A stretch of 64,000 bases of DNA, from positions 1 through 64,000 of the forward strand of contig JAKSVT010000006.1 of assembly GCA_024407875.1 (NCBI GenBank), written 5' to 3'. The translations under genes were made by a program, and so were the position numbers. The stretch is from Alphaproteobacteria bacterium. GTDB lineage: Bacteria > Pseudomonadota > Alphaproteobacteria > CAAGCB01 > CAG-977. Below, piece by piece: positions 56,030 through 64,000 of the stretch (the first letter of the stretch is position 1; each line of letters begins with the position of its first letter). The notes beneath the pieces were generated by a model that made no database searches, was not told the origin of the DNA, and saw nothing but the letters and a program-made list of their open reading frames with translations.

Positions 56030-58420
56030 TTATGCACGTAATGTAGCACCTGTTCCTGCACTTACAGCACCAATAACGCGACGACAAATAGATTCAATTT
56101 CATCATCAGTTAAAGTTTTTTCTGTAGGTTGGATTGTCATGTTTAAAGCTATAGACTTTTTGCCTTCGCCTAAACGTTCACCTTCATATACGTCAAAAAT
56201 GCGAACGTCAGAAATTATAGGATCTGTACGTTTTACTGCATTAATGAATTTTTCTGCATCAACGTTTACATCACAAACAAATGCTAAGTCACGATAAATA
56301 GGTGTTAAATCACTTAATTTTAATGTTTTAATACCTTTTCCTTTTTTCTTTGGTAAAGGAATACGATCTAAGAATATTTCAAAGCCACAAACAGTTGTTT
56401 TAATATCCATAGCTTTTAATACTTTTGGATGTAATTCACCAAAATAAGCCAAAACAGTTCTACCAATCTTAATTGCACCTGAACGGCCAGGATGGTACCA
56501 AGATGGAGCTTCACGTGTTATTTGAACGTTTGTAGGAGCTTCTGCAGCATCTAAAATAGCTAATGCATCTGCTTTTGCATCAAATACATCACATGTACGC
56601 ATTCCACCTGCCCAATGACGTCCTGAAATATTTCCAAAGCGAACCATAGCAGCTACACTTTCTTGTTCCATAGGTTTATAACCAAAGAACTGAGGTCCAA
56701 CTTCAAATAATGAACCATCTGTCATACCTTTAACTTGGTTTGAATGAATAGCTGTTAATAAATTTGGCATTATAGATGGACGCATTTCATCTAAGTCTGA
56801 GCTAATAGGATTTGAAATAATTACAGGTTCTTTATTCAAGTCATGGAATAACTTTGCATCTTTAGATGACATAAATGACCATGTAATTGTTTGATATGAT
56901 CCACGATTTGCACAAGCACGACGAACAGCAGTTTCTCTTTTTAATGCTGGGTCTAATATACCGAATGATTGTGTTGGACGAGGCAATGTTGTTGCAGGTA
57001 ATTTATCATAACCATAGATACGTAAAACTTCTTCAACTAAGTCATGTGTACCTGTAATATCACTACGCCATGAAGGACGAACAACGCTTAATTTTGTTCC
57101 TTCTAAATTTTTTACTTCGCAGCCTAATTTAGTTAAAATTTCCGCACAAGTTTTTGTATCAACGTCAACACCACAAAGTTTTTCAACTCTTTTTGTATCG
57201 AATTCGATAGCTGGTAAATTTGCAGGAACTTTACCTGTAATATTGATTTCAGAAACTTCACCACCACAAATATCAACAATCATTTGAGCTGCTAAATCAG
57301 AGCCTGTTCTTGAAATAACACCTTCTGGATCGATACCACGTTCGAATCTTTGTCTAGAATCGCTTGTTAATAATAATTTTTGACCAGTTTTTGCAATGCA
57401 AGCAGGTTCAAAATAAGCACTTTCTAAGTAAACTGTTGTTGTATCATCTTCACAACCTGTTTGTTCGCCACCCATTATACCAGCAATTGATAAAGGAGCG
57501 TTAGAATCGCAAACAACAATCATGCCTTCTGATAAAGAATATTCTTTACCATCTAAAGCAAGCATTTTTTCGCCTTCAACAGCACTACGAACTTTAATTT
57601 CTTTACCTACTTTTTTAGCATCAAATACGTGTAAAGGTTGACCATAAGTTGTATTAAAGTAATTTGTAATATCAACTAATGCAGAAATAGGTCTTAAACC
57701 AAAAGCTAACAATCTATCTTGCATCCATTTTGGAGATTGACAATTTTTTACACCACGAATTTCACGTAATGTAAATAAAGGAGCTCCAATTTCTGTTGCT
57801 TCATTTGTTAATTTTAAATCACTCTTAAATGAAGGTTTAAAACTATGAGTTGGTAATGGTTTTAATGTACCTAATCCAGCTGCTGCTAAGTCACGAGCAA
57901 TACCATAAACACTCATACAATCGCCACGGTTTGGTGTAATAGATACATCAAAAATAGGATCGCTTTTATAGATTGTTGTAATACTTGCACCAACTTGTGC
58001 ATCAGCAGGACATTCGATAATGCCAGTATGATCAGGACCAACTCCTAATTCATCTTCAGCACACATCATACCATTTGATTCAACACCACGGATTTTTCCT
58101 TTTTCTAGTTTTTGACCAAATGAAGGAATATAATCGCCTACTCTAGCTAAAATGCCTTTCATTCCAGCACGAGCATTAGGAGCACCACAAACGATTTGAA
58201 GAACTTCTTTACCTGTATTAACTTTTAAAATATGTAAATGATCACTATTTGGATGATCTACGCATTCATCAACAGATACAACTTTTAAGTTAGCAATTGC
58301 AGCCATTGGATCGATAATTTCTTCAATCTCTAATCCAATATCTGTTAATTTTGCAGAAATTTCATCAACTGTTGCGTTTGTATCTAAATAATCTTTTAAC
58401 CAAGATAAAGTGAATCTCAT
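56030..58420 (-). CDS. pheT: Phenylalanyl-tRNA synthetase beta subunit
   Basis: The 796-residue subunit has the B1 tRNA-binding domain (NSDHLHILKVNTG, QIVCGAPN), the B3/B4 region with SIAGIMGGEQTG, B5, the class II-like core domain with YGYDKLPATTLP, and the C-terminal anticodon-recognition fold (PIYRDLAFVCDV). With PheS it forms the heterotetramer. Its start overlaps the pheS stop by four bases (ATGA), with GGAGG inside the end of pheS. Confidence 0.97.
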   Translation of the reverse strand: MRFTLSWLKDYLDTNATVDEISAKLTDIGLEIEEIIDPMAAIANLKVVSVDECVDHPNSDHLHILKVNTGKEVLQIVCGAPNARAGMKGILARVGDYIPSFGQKLEKGKIRGVESNGMMCAEDELGVGPDHTGIIECPADAQVGASITTIYKSDPIFDVSITPNRGDCMSVYGIARDLAAAGLGTLKPLPTHSFKPSFKSDLKLTNEATEIGAPLFTLREIRGVKNCQSPKWMQDRLLAFGLRPISALVDITNYFNTTYGQPLHVFDAKKVGKEIKVRSAVEGEKMLALDGKEYSLSEGMIVVCDSNAPLSIAGIMGGEQTGCEDDTTTVYLESAYFEPACIAKTGQKLLLTSDSRQRFERGIDPEGVISRTGSDLAAQMIVDICGGEVSEINITGKVPANLPAIEFDTKRVEKLCGVDVDTKTCAEILTKLGCEVKNLEGTKLSVVRPSWRSDITGTHDLVEEVLRIYGYDKLPATTLPRPTQSFGILDPALKRETAVRRACANRGSYQTITWSFMSSKDAKLFHDLNKEPVIISNPISSDLDEMRPSIMPNLLTAIHSNQVKGMTDGSLFEVGPQFFGYKPMEQESVAAMVRFGNISGRHWAGGMRTCDVFDAKADALAILDAAEAPTNVQITREAPSWYHPGRSGAIKIGRTVLAYFGELHPKVLKAMDIKTTVCGFEIFLDRIPLPKKKGKGIKTLKLSDLTPIYRDLAFVCDVNVDAEKFINAVKRTDPIISDVRIFDVYEGERLGEGKKSIALNMTIQPTEKTLTDDEIESICRRVIGAVSAGTGATLRA

Positions 58421-59511
58421 CTCTTATTTCCTCCGTTAATGCTTAAACCGCAGTTTATTGAAGGTATATCTAATGGTACGAAACCATAATGTTTTAACCA
58501 ACGTAAATCACTATCAAAGAATTGACGTAAATCAGGAATAGCATATTTCAACATTGCTAAACGGTCTAAGCCAATGCCAAATGCAAATCCTTGGTATTCA
58601 TTTGGATCAATACCGCAAGCTTTTAATACGTTTGGATGAACCATTCCACATCCTAAAATTTCTAACCAATCCTTTCCTGCACCAATTTTTAATTCGCCAT
58701 TACCTTTTGCACAGCCGATATCCATTTCTGCTGATGGTTCTGTGAATGGGAAAAATGAAGGGCGGAAACGAACAGGAACATCATCTAATTCAAAAAATGT
58801 TTTAACAAATTCTGCTAAGCATCCTTTTAAGTGAGCCATATTTGTTTCTTTATCAACAATTAAGCCTTCGATTTGATGGAACATTGGAGCATGAGTTGCA
58901 TCATAGTCACAACGATATGTTCTTCCAGGAACAACAATTCTTACAGGAGGTTTTTGTTTTTCCATAGTTCTAATTTGAACAGCAGAAGTTTGTGTTCTAA
59001 CTATAGAAGGATCTTCACCAGGTTTTGCTGTTAAATAGAAAGTATCTTGCATAGCTCTAGCAGGATGATTCTTTGGAGTATTCAAAGCTGTAAAGTTATG
59101 AAAATCATCTTCAATATCTGGACCTTGAGCAACATCAAAACCCATTTGACCGAATATAGAAATTACTTCATCATAAGTTTGATATAATGGGTGAATACGT
59201 CCTTGTCTTTCATCACGAACAGGTAAAGTAACATCAACAGATTCTCTAGCTAATTTTGCATTAATTTCAGCATCTGCTAATACTTCTTTCTTTTCATCTA
59301 AAGCTTGAGCGATAGCATTTTTCAATTCATTAAATTGTTTACCTGCTTCTTTCCTTTGCTCAGCATCCATAGATCCCAAAGTTTTCATTTTTTCGGTGAT
59401 AACACCTTTTTTACCCAATACAGAAACGCGGATTTCATCTAAGCTTGATAAATTATCAGCTTTATCAATTTGTGATAAAACCTGCTCTTGTAAAGCTTCC
59501 AATTCTGTCAT
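58417..59511 (-). CDS. pheS: Phenylalanyl-tRNA synthetase alpha subunit
   Basis: The 364-residue catalytic subunit: an N-terminal coiled coil, then class II motifs, with HPLYQTYDEVISIFGQMGF, THAPMFHQIEGLIVD and motif 3 FAFGIGLDRLAMLKY. Its pocket includes FRPSFFPFTEPSAEMDI. A short tail after the core (PSINCGLSINGGNKR) carries the pheT ribosome site. It begins 117 bases after rplT, with a strong terminator in that gap. Confidence 0.97.
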   Translation of the reverse strand: MTELEALQEQVLSQIDKADNLSSLDEIRVSVLGKKGVITEKMKTLGSMDAEQRKEAGKQFNELKNAIAQALDEKKEVLADAEINAKLARESVDVTLPVRDERQGRIHPLYQTYDEVISIFGQMGFDVAQGPDIEDDFHNFTALNTPKNHPARAMQDTFYLTAKPGEDPSIVRTQTSAVQIRTMEKQKPPVRIVVPGRTYRCDYDATHAPMFHQIEGLIVDKETNMAHLKGCLAEFVKTFFELDDVPVRFRPSFFPFTEPSAEMDIGCAKGNGELKIGAGKDWLEILGCGMVHPNVLKACGIDPNEYQGFAFGIGLDRLAMLKYAIPDLRQFFDSDLRWLKHYGFVPLDIPSINCGLSINGGNKR

Positions 59512-59555
59512 AAGAGTTGATTCCTTAAATTTTTTATAGTTTTGTTAAAATTTTC

Positions 59556-59607
59556 AAAAACAAAGGGACGCTTCTAGCGACAATAAAGTCTTCTAAGCGC
59601 CCCTTTG
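59556..59607 (-). terminator. Terminator or attenuator between rplT and pheS
   Basis: On the minus strand CAAAGGGGCGCTT and AAGCGTCCCTTTG pair over 13 bp (one G-T pair) with a 21-base loop, then five T residues. It would end rpmI-rplT transcripts; since pheS starts 45 bases further on, read-through could set pheST levels. Confidence 0.88.
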
Positions 59608-59628
59608 ATCTATTGATATATACTTAAA

Positions 59629-59988
59629 TTATGCTTTCAAAGCGGCCTTAACGCTATCTACAACTTTAGCAAAAGCTGCTGGTTGGTTCATAGCTAAGTC
59701 GGCCAAAATCTTTCTATCCATTTCGATACCGGCTTTTGCGATACCACCCATGAATTCAGAGTATGTTAAACCGTATTCACGAGCACCAGCGTTGATACGT
59801 TGGATCCATAAAGCACGGAAATTTCTCTTCTTTGCACGACGATCGCGATATGCGTATCTTAAACCCTTTTCTACCTTTTCTGTAGCTACACGGAATAAGG
59901 AGTGATTAGATTCACGATAACCTTTAGCAAGACCTAAAATCTTTTTATGTTTAGCATGTGCTGTTACACCACGTTTTACACGAGCCAT
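59629..59988 (-). CDS. rplT: 50S ribosomal protein L20
   Basis: The 119-residue protein is a standard L20: [45 protein letters not shown] and ending with an alanine/valine-rich helix. It binds 23S rRNA early in 50S assembly and, in known bacteria, represses its own operon by binding the leader. It follows rpmI by 14 bases with AAGGAGAAAG at its start. Confidence 0.98.
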   Translation of the reverse strand: MARVKRGVTAHAKHKKILGLAKGYRESNHSLFRVATEKVEKGLRYAYRDRRAKKRNFRALWIQRINAGAREYGLTYSEFMGGIAKAGIEMDRKILADLAMNQPAAFAKVVDSVKAALKA

Positions 59989-60002
59989 TTTCTTTCTCCT
60001 TC

Positions 60003-60200
60003 TTAGTTATAAGGCATGAAACGATCGACAATCTTGAAATCACATTCGCGCAACAATGTTGTTCCACGAGCATGTCTCTTCATCTTCGTTCCTTTGGAGA
60101 TCAAGCGGTGACGCTTGCAAGCGAATCCGTGTTTGATGCCACCGGCACCTGTACGTGCAAATCTTTTTTTGACAGCACTCTTTGTTTTTAACTTGGGCAT
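60003..60200 (-). CDS. rpmI: 50S ribosomal protein L35
   Basis: A 65-residue basic protein starting [18 protein letters not shown] and containing [20 protein letters not shown], the L35 pattern. AAGGAGACG precedes the ATG. The gene infC, often just upstream in other bacteria, is absent; an ABC transporter is found instead, so the operon begins with rpmI. Confidence 0.97.
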   Translation of the reverse strand: MPKLKTKSAVKKRFARTGAGGIKHGFACKRHRLISKGTKMKRHARGTTLLRECDFKIVDRFMPYN

Positions 60201-60296
60201 TTTCGTCTCCTTCTTAGTATATATATTGACGTGAAAACATTTTAGGGCAGCCCTACATCTTCAGCCCGTCAATGTTGTTTTTTATTTAAAAACATT
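60201..60296 (-). ncRNA. Structured 5' leader of rpmI-rplT (possible L20-binding element)
   Basis: In the transcript ATTGACG (60267-60273) pairs with CGTCAAT (60225-60231), enclosing a small AGGGCTGCCCT fold. Since L20 represses its own operon through leader structures in several bacteria, this hairpin is a candidate autoregulatory site. The assignment rests on position and pairing only. Confidence 0.4.
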
Positions 60297-60300
60297 AAAG

Positions 60301-60329
60301 CCTATACATTATTTTGCTCAAATAATCAA
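60301..60329 (-). promoter_or_regulatory. Candidate rpmI promoter
   Basis: On the minus strand TTGATT (60324-60329) and TATAGG (60301-60306) are 17 bases apart, about 100 bases ahead of rpmI. It lies just past the end of the preceding minus-strand gene (stop at 60347). Confidence 0.45.
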
Positions 60330-60346
60330 GAAATATTTGAATTTTA

Positions 60347-61423
60347 TCAAATTTTTAAAGTAATTATATTCGTTAAATTTTCATATTGATGTGTATATTC
60401 TTTTGATGCGTTTTTAACTATAGTTTTTGATAGATCTTCAAATTCGTCACATAGTAAAGGATCAAATTTTTCACCAACATAGTTAATAGTAATTTCAACA
60501 TCCTGATTTTCAGATATAGCAAGAACAGATTCAACATTAGAAAATTTTTTTGTTAGCATGTTAATTAATAACTCTTCATGCAATAAATTAACAATATTTG
60601 CTTGTTTTAAATTAAGCATTTGTTTTATGCAGAAGTCTTGAATTTGAGAGAACATTTCATAAAAATCAAACTTAGAGTTTTTAATTTTAAATGATAATGT
60701 TTTCATTCTATTTATAAAAGCTTTTGTCTTTGCTTTTTTAGGATTTTCAAATAGTTGTTCTGGTGTACCTTGTTCATAAATAACACCTTCATCCATATAG
60801 AAAATTCTAGATGATACATCACGAGCAAATTTCATTTCGTGAGTAACAATCAGCATAGTTAACCCTTGTGTTGCGAGTTTTTTTATTACAGCTAAAACTT
60901 CACCAACCATTGTTGGATCTAATGCTGATGTAGGTTCATCAAATAGTATGATTTCAGGCTTCATTGCGAGAGTTCTAGCAATAGCAACACGCTGTTTTTG
61001 GCCACCAGATAATTCATCAGGGTATGCATATAATTTATCTGCTAAACCAACAGTTTCTAGTAATGAAATACCTTGATTAAAAGCTTCTTGCTTGCTTAGT
61101 CCTAATAATTTTGTAGGTCCTAACATTAAATTTTCAATAACCATAAGATGGGAAAATAAATTAAAAGACTGAAATACCATCCCCATTTTTTGGCGTATTT
61201 TATATATATCAGTTTTTGAATCTAATATATTTATTCCATTGACTTCTATTTTTCCACCGGTTGGACTTTCTAATAAATTTAAACAACGTAGAAAAGTACT
61301 TTTTCCTGTTCCAGAAGGCCCTATTATTGAAATTATTTCGCCTTTATTAATTTGAGCATTAACGTCATTTAATACTCTAAGTCCATTATCATATTCTTTA
61401 TAAAGATGTTCTATATTAATCAT
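60347..61423 (-). CDS. Amino-acid ABC transporter ATPase with extra C-terminal domain
   Basis: The 358-residue protein has a complete polar-amino-acid ABC ATPase in its first 245 residues: Walker [11 protein letters not shown]-loop FQSFNLF, signature [16 protein letters not shown], Walker [13 protein letters not shown] and the H-loop VTHE. About 110 further residues form an extra domain whose HEELLINML and GEKFDPL blocks resemble the N- and G1-boxes of anti-sigma-type histidine-kinase ATPases, but the G1 Asp is replaced and no G2 box is seen. Usual GlnQ-type proteins stop near 245. The start overlaps the permease gene by 8 bases. Confidence 0.88.
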   Translation of the reverse strand: MINIEHLYKEYDNGLRVLNDVNAQINKGEIISIIGPSGTGKSTFLRCLNLLESPTGGKIEVNGINILDSKTDIYKIRQKMGMVFQSFNLFSHLMVIENLMLGPTKLLGLSKQEAFNQGISLLETVGLADKLYAYPDELSGGQKQRVAIARTLAMKPEIILFDEPTSALDPTMVGEVLAVIKKLATQGLTMLIVTHEMKFARDVSSRIFYMDEGVIYEQGTPEQLFENPKKAKTKAFINRMKTLSFKIKNSKFDFYEMFSQIQDFCIKQMLNLKQANIVNLLHEELLINMLTKKFSNVESVLAISENQDVEITINYVGEKFDPLLCDEFEDLSKTIVKNASKEYTHQYENLTNIITLKI

Positions 61424-64000
61424 TATTTGTACATCCTTTTACGATACGTTTTCTTTGTTTTGGATCTAATTTAAATTCTATGAATGACAAAATAACAGTT
61501 AAAATATATGTCAAAGTAAAATAAATTGCTGCTGAAGCAATAAGTGGGAAGAAAGCGTCATAAGTTCTAGAACGAATGATATCACAAACTTTAGTTAAAT
61601 CTTGAATAGCTATATAACCAACTATAGAAGTGGATTTAACTGTTGAAACAAATTCACCTTTTAAAACAGGTATTACATGTTTTGTTGCTTGAGGTAAATA
61701 AATCAACATGAATGTTTGTATATTGTTAAATCCAAGAGCTAAAGAAGCTTCTTTTTGTCCTTTATCTATTGAATCAATACCTGTTCTAAATATTTCTGCA
61801 CAGTAAGCTGCAGAGTTAAGTCCGAATGCTATTATAGCAACAATTATAGGAGATAGTTCAGTCTTAGCAAAAACAATATAGAACATTATCATTAGTAAAA
61901 CTAAAATAGGAGTACCTTGTAATATTCTAATATAAGTTTTTGCAATAGAATTTATTATTTTATTTTTTGATCTGCGCATTGCACAGACAATCATGCCAAA
62001 AAACATTCCAAATAGTATTGTAAATATAGAAATTATCAAAGTAATTTTGATTCCTTGCAATACCATTTTATAACGATCTTCTCTTATGAAGTTTGCAATA
62101 AAACTATTTTTTATGTTTTCAAAAAAAGTTTCTGTTTGATTGTTTTTTTCTGAAGAATTTGAAAACAAGCCTTTCTTTTGCAATATAACAGCTGAACCAT
62201 AATATTCAGGTTCTGTAAATAATACTTGTTTCATTCTTTCTTTTGTAATAGATAAAGACCCTCCAGCAATGTCAACTTTACCAGATTTTAAAGCAGGGAT
62301 TAATGAACCGAAATCCGTTATAACGATTTTAATTCCATAATCTAATTTATTTAATACAGTTTTTAATAAGGCAATTGAGTATCCAACAGGTTCTCCATTT
62401 CTAACATAAGATAAAGGTTCAAATGTTGGATCAGTAGCAAATGTTAAATAACCATTTTTAGGATTTTTTAAATCTTCTGGTAGAATTTTTTTGCTTTCAT
62501 CAAAACCAAGCCAAATATCTTGAAGAGATTTCATAGTTCCATTTTTTCTTAGTTCGATAATAACAGAGTCGATTTTTCTTTTTAAATCCATATTTGTTTT
62601 ATCAACAATAAAAGCATAATCATCTTTAAAAAGAGGAGTATGATAAATTTCTAAATTTGGATATTTATTTATTAAAAAAAGACCTCTTGGCAAATCAGTA
62701 GGATATAAGGCTTTCCCATCTAAAACGTTTATTAAACAATCTGGAGTAGAGTTCATATATATTGTTTTTGGGTTTTTGACCTGCTTTATTACTTCTTTAT
62801 CCAAAGCAGTTCCCGTTGTATAACAAAAAGTTTTTCCTTCAAGATCTGCAAAATTATTTTCTTTTTTAACAATCATTACAACATTACTAGAATAAAAAGG
62901 TTCAGAAAAATCAATTTCTTTTTTTCTCTCTTCAGTAATTGAAAGATTTGGCCCAATAATATCTGATTTTTCAGAATTTAAGCTTGGAATTAAAGAAGCA
63001 GCATTAACATCTGAAAATTCAATACCATATCCTAATTCATTTCCTATTTTATATAATAAATCAACTGCAAATCCAACGAGTTCACCATTTCTAACATATA
63101 AAAAAGGAGGGTTATCAAAAGGAGCACCAAGTGTTATTGTGCCGTTTATGGCTTTTGGCTTTTTCGGCAAAATTTGAATGGATGTATCTTCTTCAGTCCA
63201 AATATCTTTTATTGTTTTTAAAGTTCCATCATTTTTGTATTTTAAAATAATTTTACTAATTTTCTTATTTAATTCTGTATTTCCCTTTTTTATACCTAAG
63301 GCATAATTGTCGGTTTTTAAATATTGAGGATATATTTCTAAATTAGAATTTGCTTCTACAATTTTTTGAGCAACAGGTTCATCTAAAACTCCTGCATAAT
63401 TTAATCCTTGAGAAACAGAAGATGAAACATCTATAAAACTATTATAGTATTGAATGTCAGCAGAAGGAATTTTTTCTAAAACAAATTTGTCGTGTATTGC
63501 TCCAAGAGCTACAGCTATTTTTTTACTATTAAATTTTTCAAAAGAATCTTCTTTTACGATTAATACTGAAGAACTCTCATATTCTGGGATTGTAAAAGAA
63601 ACATATTTGTTTTTAGAATTAGTTATAGAATAAGTACCTGCTATTAAGTCAATTTTTCCATTTTCTAATGCAAAAGTTCTAGCTAAATCAGGTATTTCTT
63701 TTAGTTCAATATTATAGTTTAATTTTTTGCCTATTTCATAAAGTAATTCAATTGTTGCACCAACAATTTCATTTTTTTCATTGGTATAAACAAAAGGATA
63801 AGCATCTGTTGATACGCCAATTCTTAGCGTTTTGTTTTTATCGTTATAAGGATTGGAAAGTATTACGTTTTCGTTTTCTATCCATTTTTTTTGGATGCTA
63901 TCAATTTTTCCTTGTTTTTTTAATTCATTAAGAACACCATTTATTTCTTCTTTTAAAAGATTGTTGTTTTTTGCTACAGCGAAGGCAAAAGTTTCTTCAT
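61416..64000 (-). CDS. Fused multi-receptor amino-acid ABC permease, 5' end beyond window
   Basis: The frame is open from its stop at 61416 to the right edge, giving at least 860 residues; a TTG near 63170 is internal, not the start. Visible modules in order: the tail of one solute-binding domain ending QKKW; a full domain (from [12 protein letters not shown] to LKTIKDIW); a second full domain (from [17 protein letters not shown] to MKSLQDIW); a third, short one ([19 protein letters not shown] to VILQKKG) that seems to lack its second lobe; then a HisM/GlnP-type permease of about five helices with the EAA loop ([18 protein letters not shown]). It imports amino acids with the ATPase gene it overlaps. 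Confidence 0.88.
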   Translation of the reverse strand, partial: EETFAFAVAKNNNLLKEEINGVLNELKKQGKIDSIQKKWIENENVILSNPYNDKNKTLRIGVSTDAYPFVYTNEKNEIVGATIELLYEIGKKLNYNIELKEIPDLARTFALENGKIDLIAGTYSITNSKNKYVSFTIPEYESSSVLIVKEDSFEKFNSKKIAVALGAIHDKFVLEKIPSADIQYYNSFIDVSSSVSQGLNYAGVLDEPVAQKIVEANSNLEIYPQYLKTDNYALGIKKGNTELNKKISKIILKYKNDGTLKTIKDIWTEEDTSIQILPKKPKAINGTITLGAPFDNPPFLYVRNGELVGFAVDLLYKIGNELGYGIEFSDVNAASLIPSLNSEKSDIIGPNLSITEERKKEIDFSEPFYSSNVVMIVKKENNFADLEGKTFCYTTGTALDKEVIKQVKNPKTIYMNSTPDCLINVLDGKALYPTDLPRGLFLINKYPNLEIYHTPLFKDDYAFIVDKTNMDLKRKIDSVIIELRKNGTMKSLQDIWLGFDESKKILPEDLKNPKNGYLTFATDPTFEPLSYVRNGEPVGYSIALLKTVLNKLDYGIKIVITDFGSLIPALKSGKVDIAGGSLSITKERMKQVLFTEPEYYGSAVILQKKGLFSNSSEKNNQTETFFENIKNSFIANFIREDRYKMVLQGIKITLIISIFTILFGMFFGMIVCAMRRSKNKIINSIAKTYIRILQGTPILVLLMIMFYIVFAKTELSPIIVAIIAFGLNSAAYCAEIFRTGIDSIDKGQKEASLALGFNNIQTFMLIYLPQATKHVIPVLKGEFVSTVKSTSIVGYIAIQDLTKVCDIIRSRTYDAFFPLIASAAIYFTLTYILTVILSFIEFKLDPKQRKRIVKGCTNND

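Noticed and set aside
62990-63170. TTG at 63170 as the start of the ABC permease gene
   Set aside because: The same frame continues to the window edge with another complete solute-binding domain, so the TTG is internal.

Overview
This window is an AT-rich bacterial chromosome segment that looks alphaproteobacterial. The order lipoprotein (DUF3576-like)-leuS-lptE-holA, the block maf-aroE-coaE-dnaQ beside a DnaA-box cluster, hisB divergent from hslVU, yqeY next to dnaG, and the CarD-family regulator CdnL are arrangements I associate with Alphaproteobacteria. The very high A+T, compact spacing, split ChrA-type transporter genes and large surface proteins suggest a host-associated (perhaps gut) lineage; that placement is inference. 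Standard stop codons, including TGA, are used throughout.

Layout. 1-3733 (minus): a giant repetitive outer-membrane adhesin, cut by the left window edge. 4.1-5.7 kb: tRNA-Gly(CCC), an unrecognised lipoprotein and hslO. 5.9-23 kb (plus): a long run of housekeeping genes covering recX, HAD phosphatase, DUF2062, pgeF, prs, leuS/lptE/holA, a two-gene chromate-type transporter, a short DXS-like enzyme, tyrS, tsaE, the amgK-murU cell-wall recycling pair, an unknown basic protein and a degenerate nuclease-like membrane protein, closed by a terminator. 23-29.4 kb (minus): MATE exporter, DotB/PilT-type ATPase, an HNH/DUF2157/GDYXXLXY cluster, trmL and an OmpA-type porin.

29.45-29.9 kb is a 460-base gene-free stretch with six matches to the DnaA-box consensus plus near matches. 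Together with the adjacent maf-aroE-coaE-dnaQ operon it is a strong candidate for the chromosomal replication origin. 32.6-33.5 kb (minus) holds hisB and, just downstream, a 55-codon reading frame whose peptide has a textbook double-glycine leader (bacteriocin or RiPP-precursor-like). 33.6-41.7 kb (plus): hslVU, ybaK, a nucleoside phosphorylase, two tandem paralogous membrane proteins of unknown family, and an autotransporter with a zinc-protease-like motif.

41.8-55.1 kb: cdnL, yqeY, dnaG, a phosphodiesterase and kinase-fold pair, a class A PBP (minus), an orphan ribbon-helix-helix protein, a chromosomal PilV-like pilus adhesin with a possible PilM-like partner, and rpsA. 55.2-60.3 kb (minus): an esterase and rpmI-rplT-pheS-pheT. 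60.3-64 kb (minus): an unusual amino-acid ABC transporter. Its permease carries at least three, probably four, solute-binding modules (gene open at the right edge), and its ATPase carries a degenerate histidine-kinase-ATPase-like C-terminal domain.

The items most worth following up are the origin candidate, the double-glycine peptide, the multi-receptor ABC transporter, the plasmid-style PilV/ATPase parts on a chromosome, and the two large secreted proteins.
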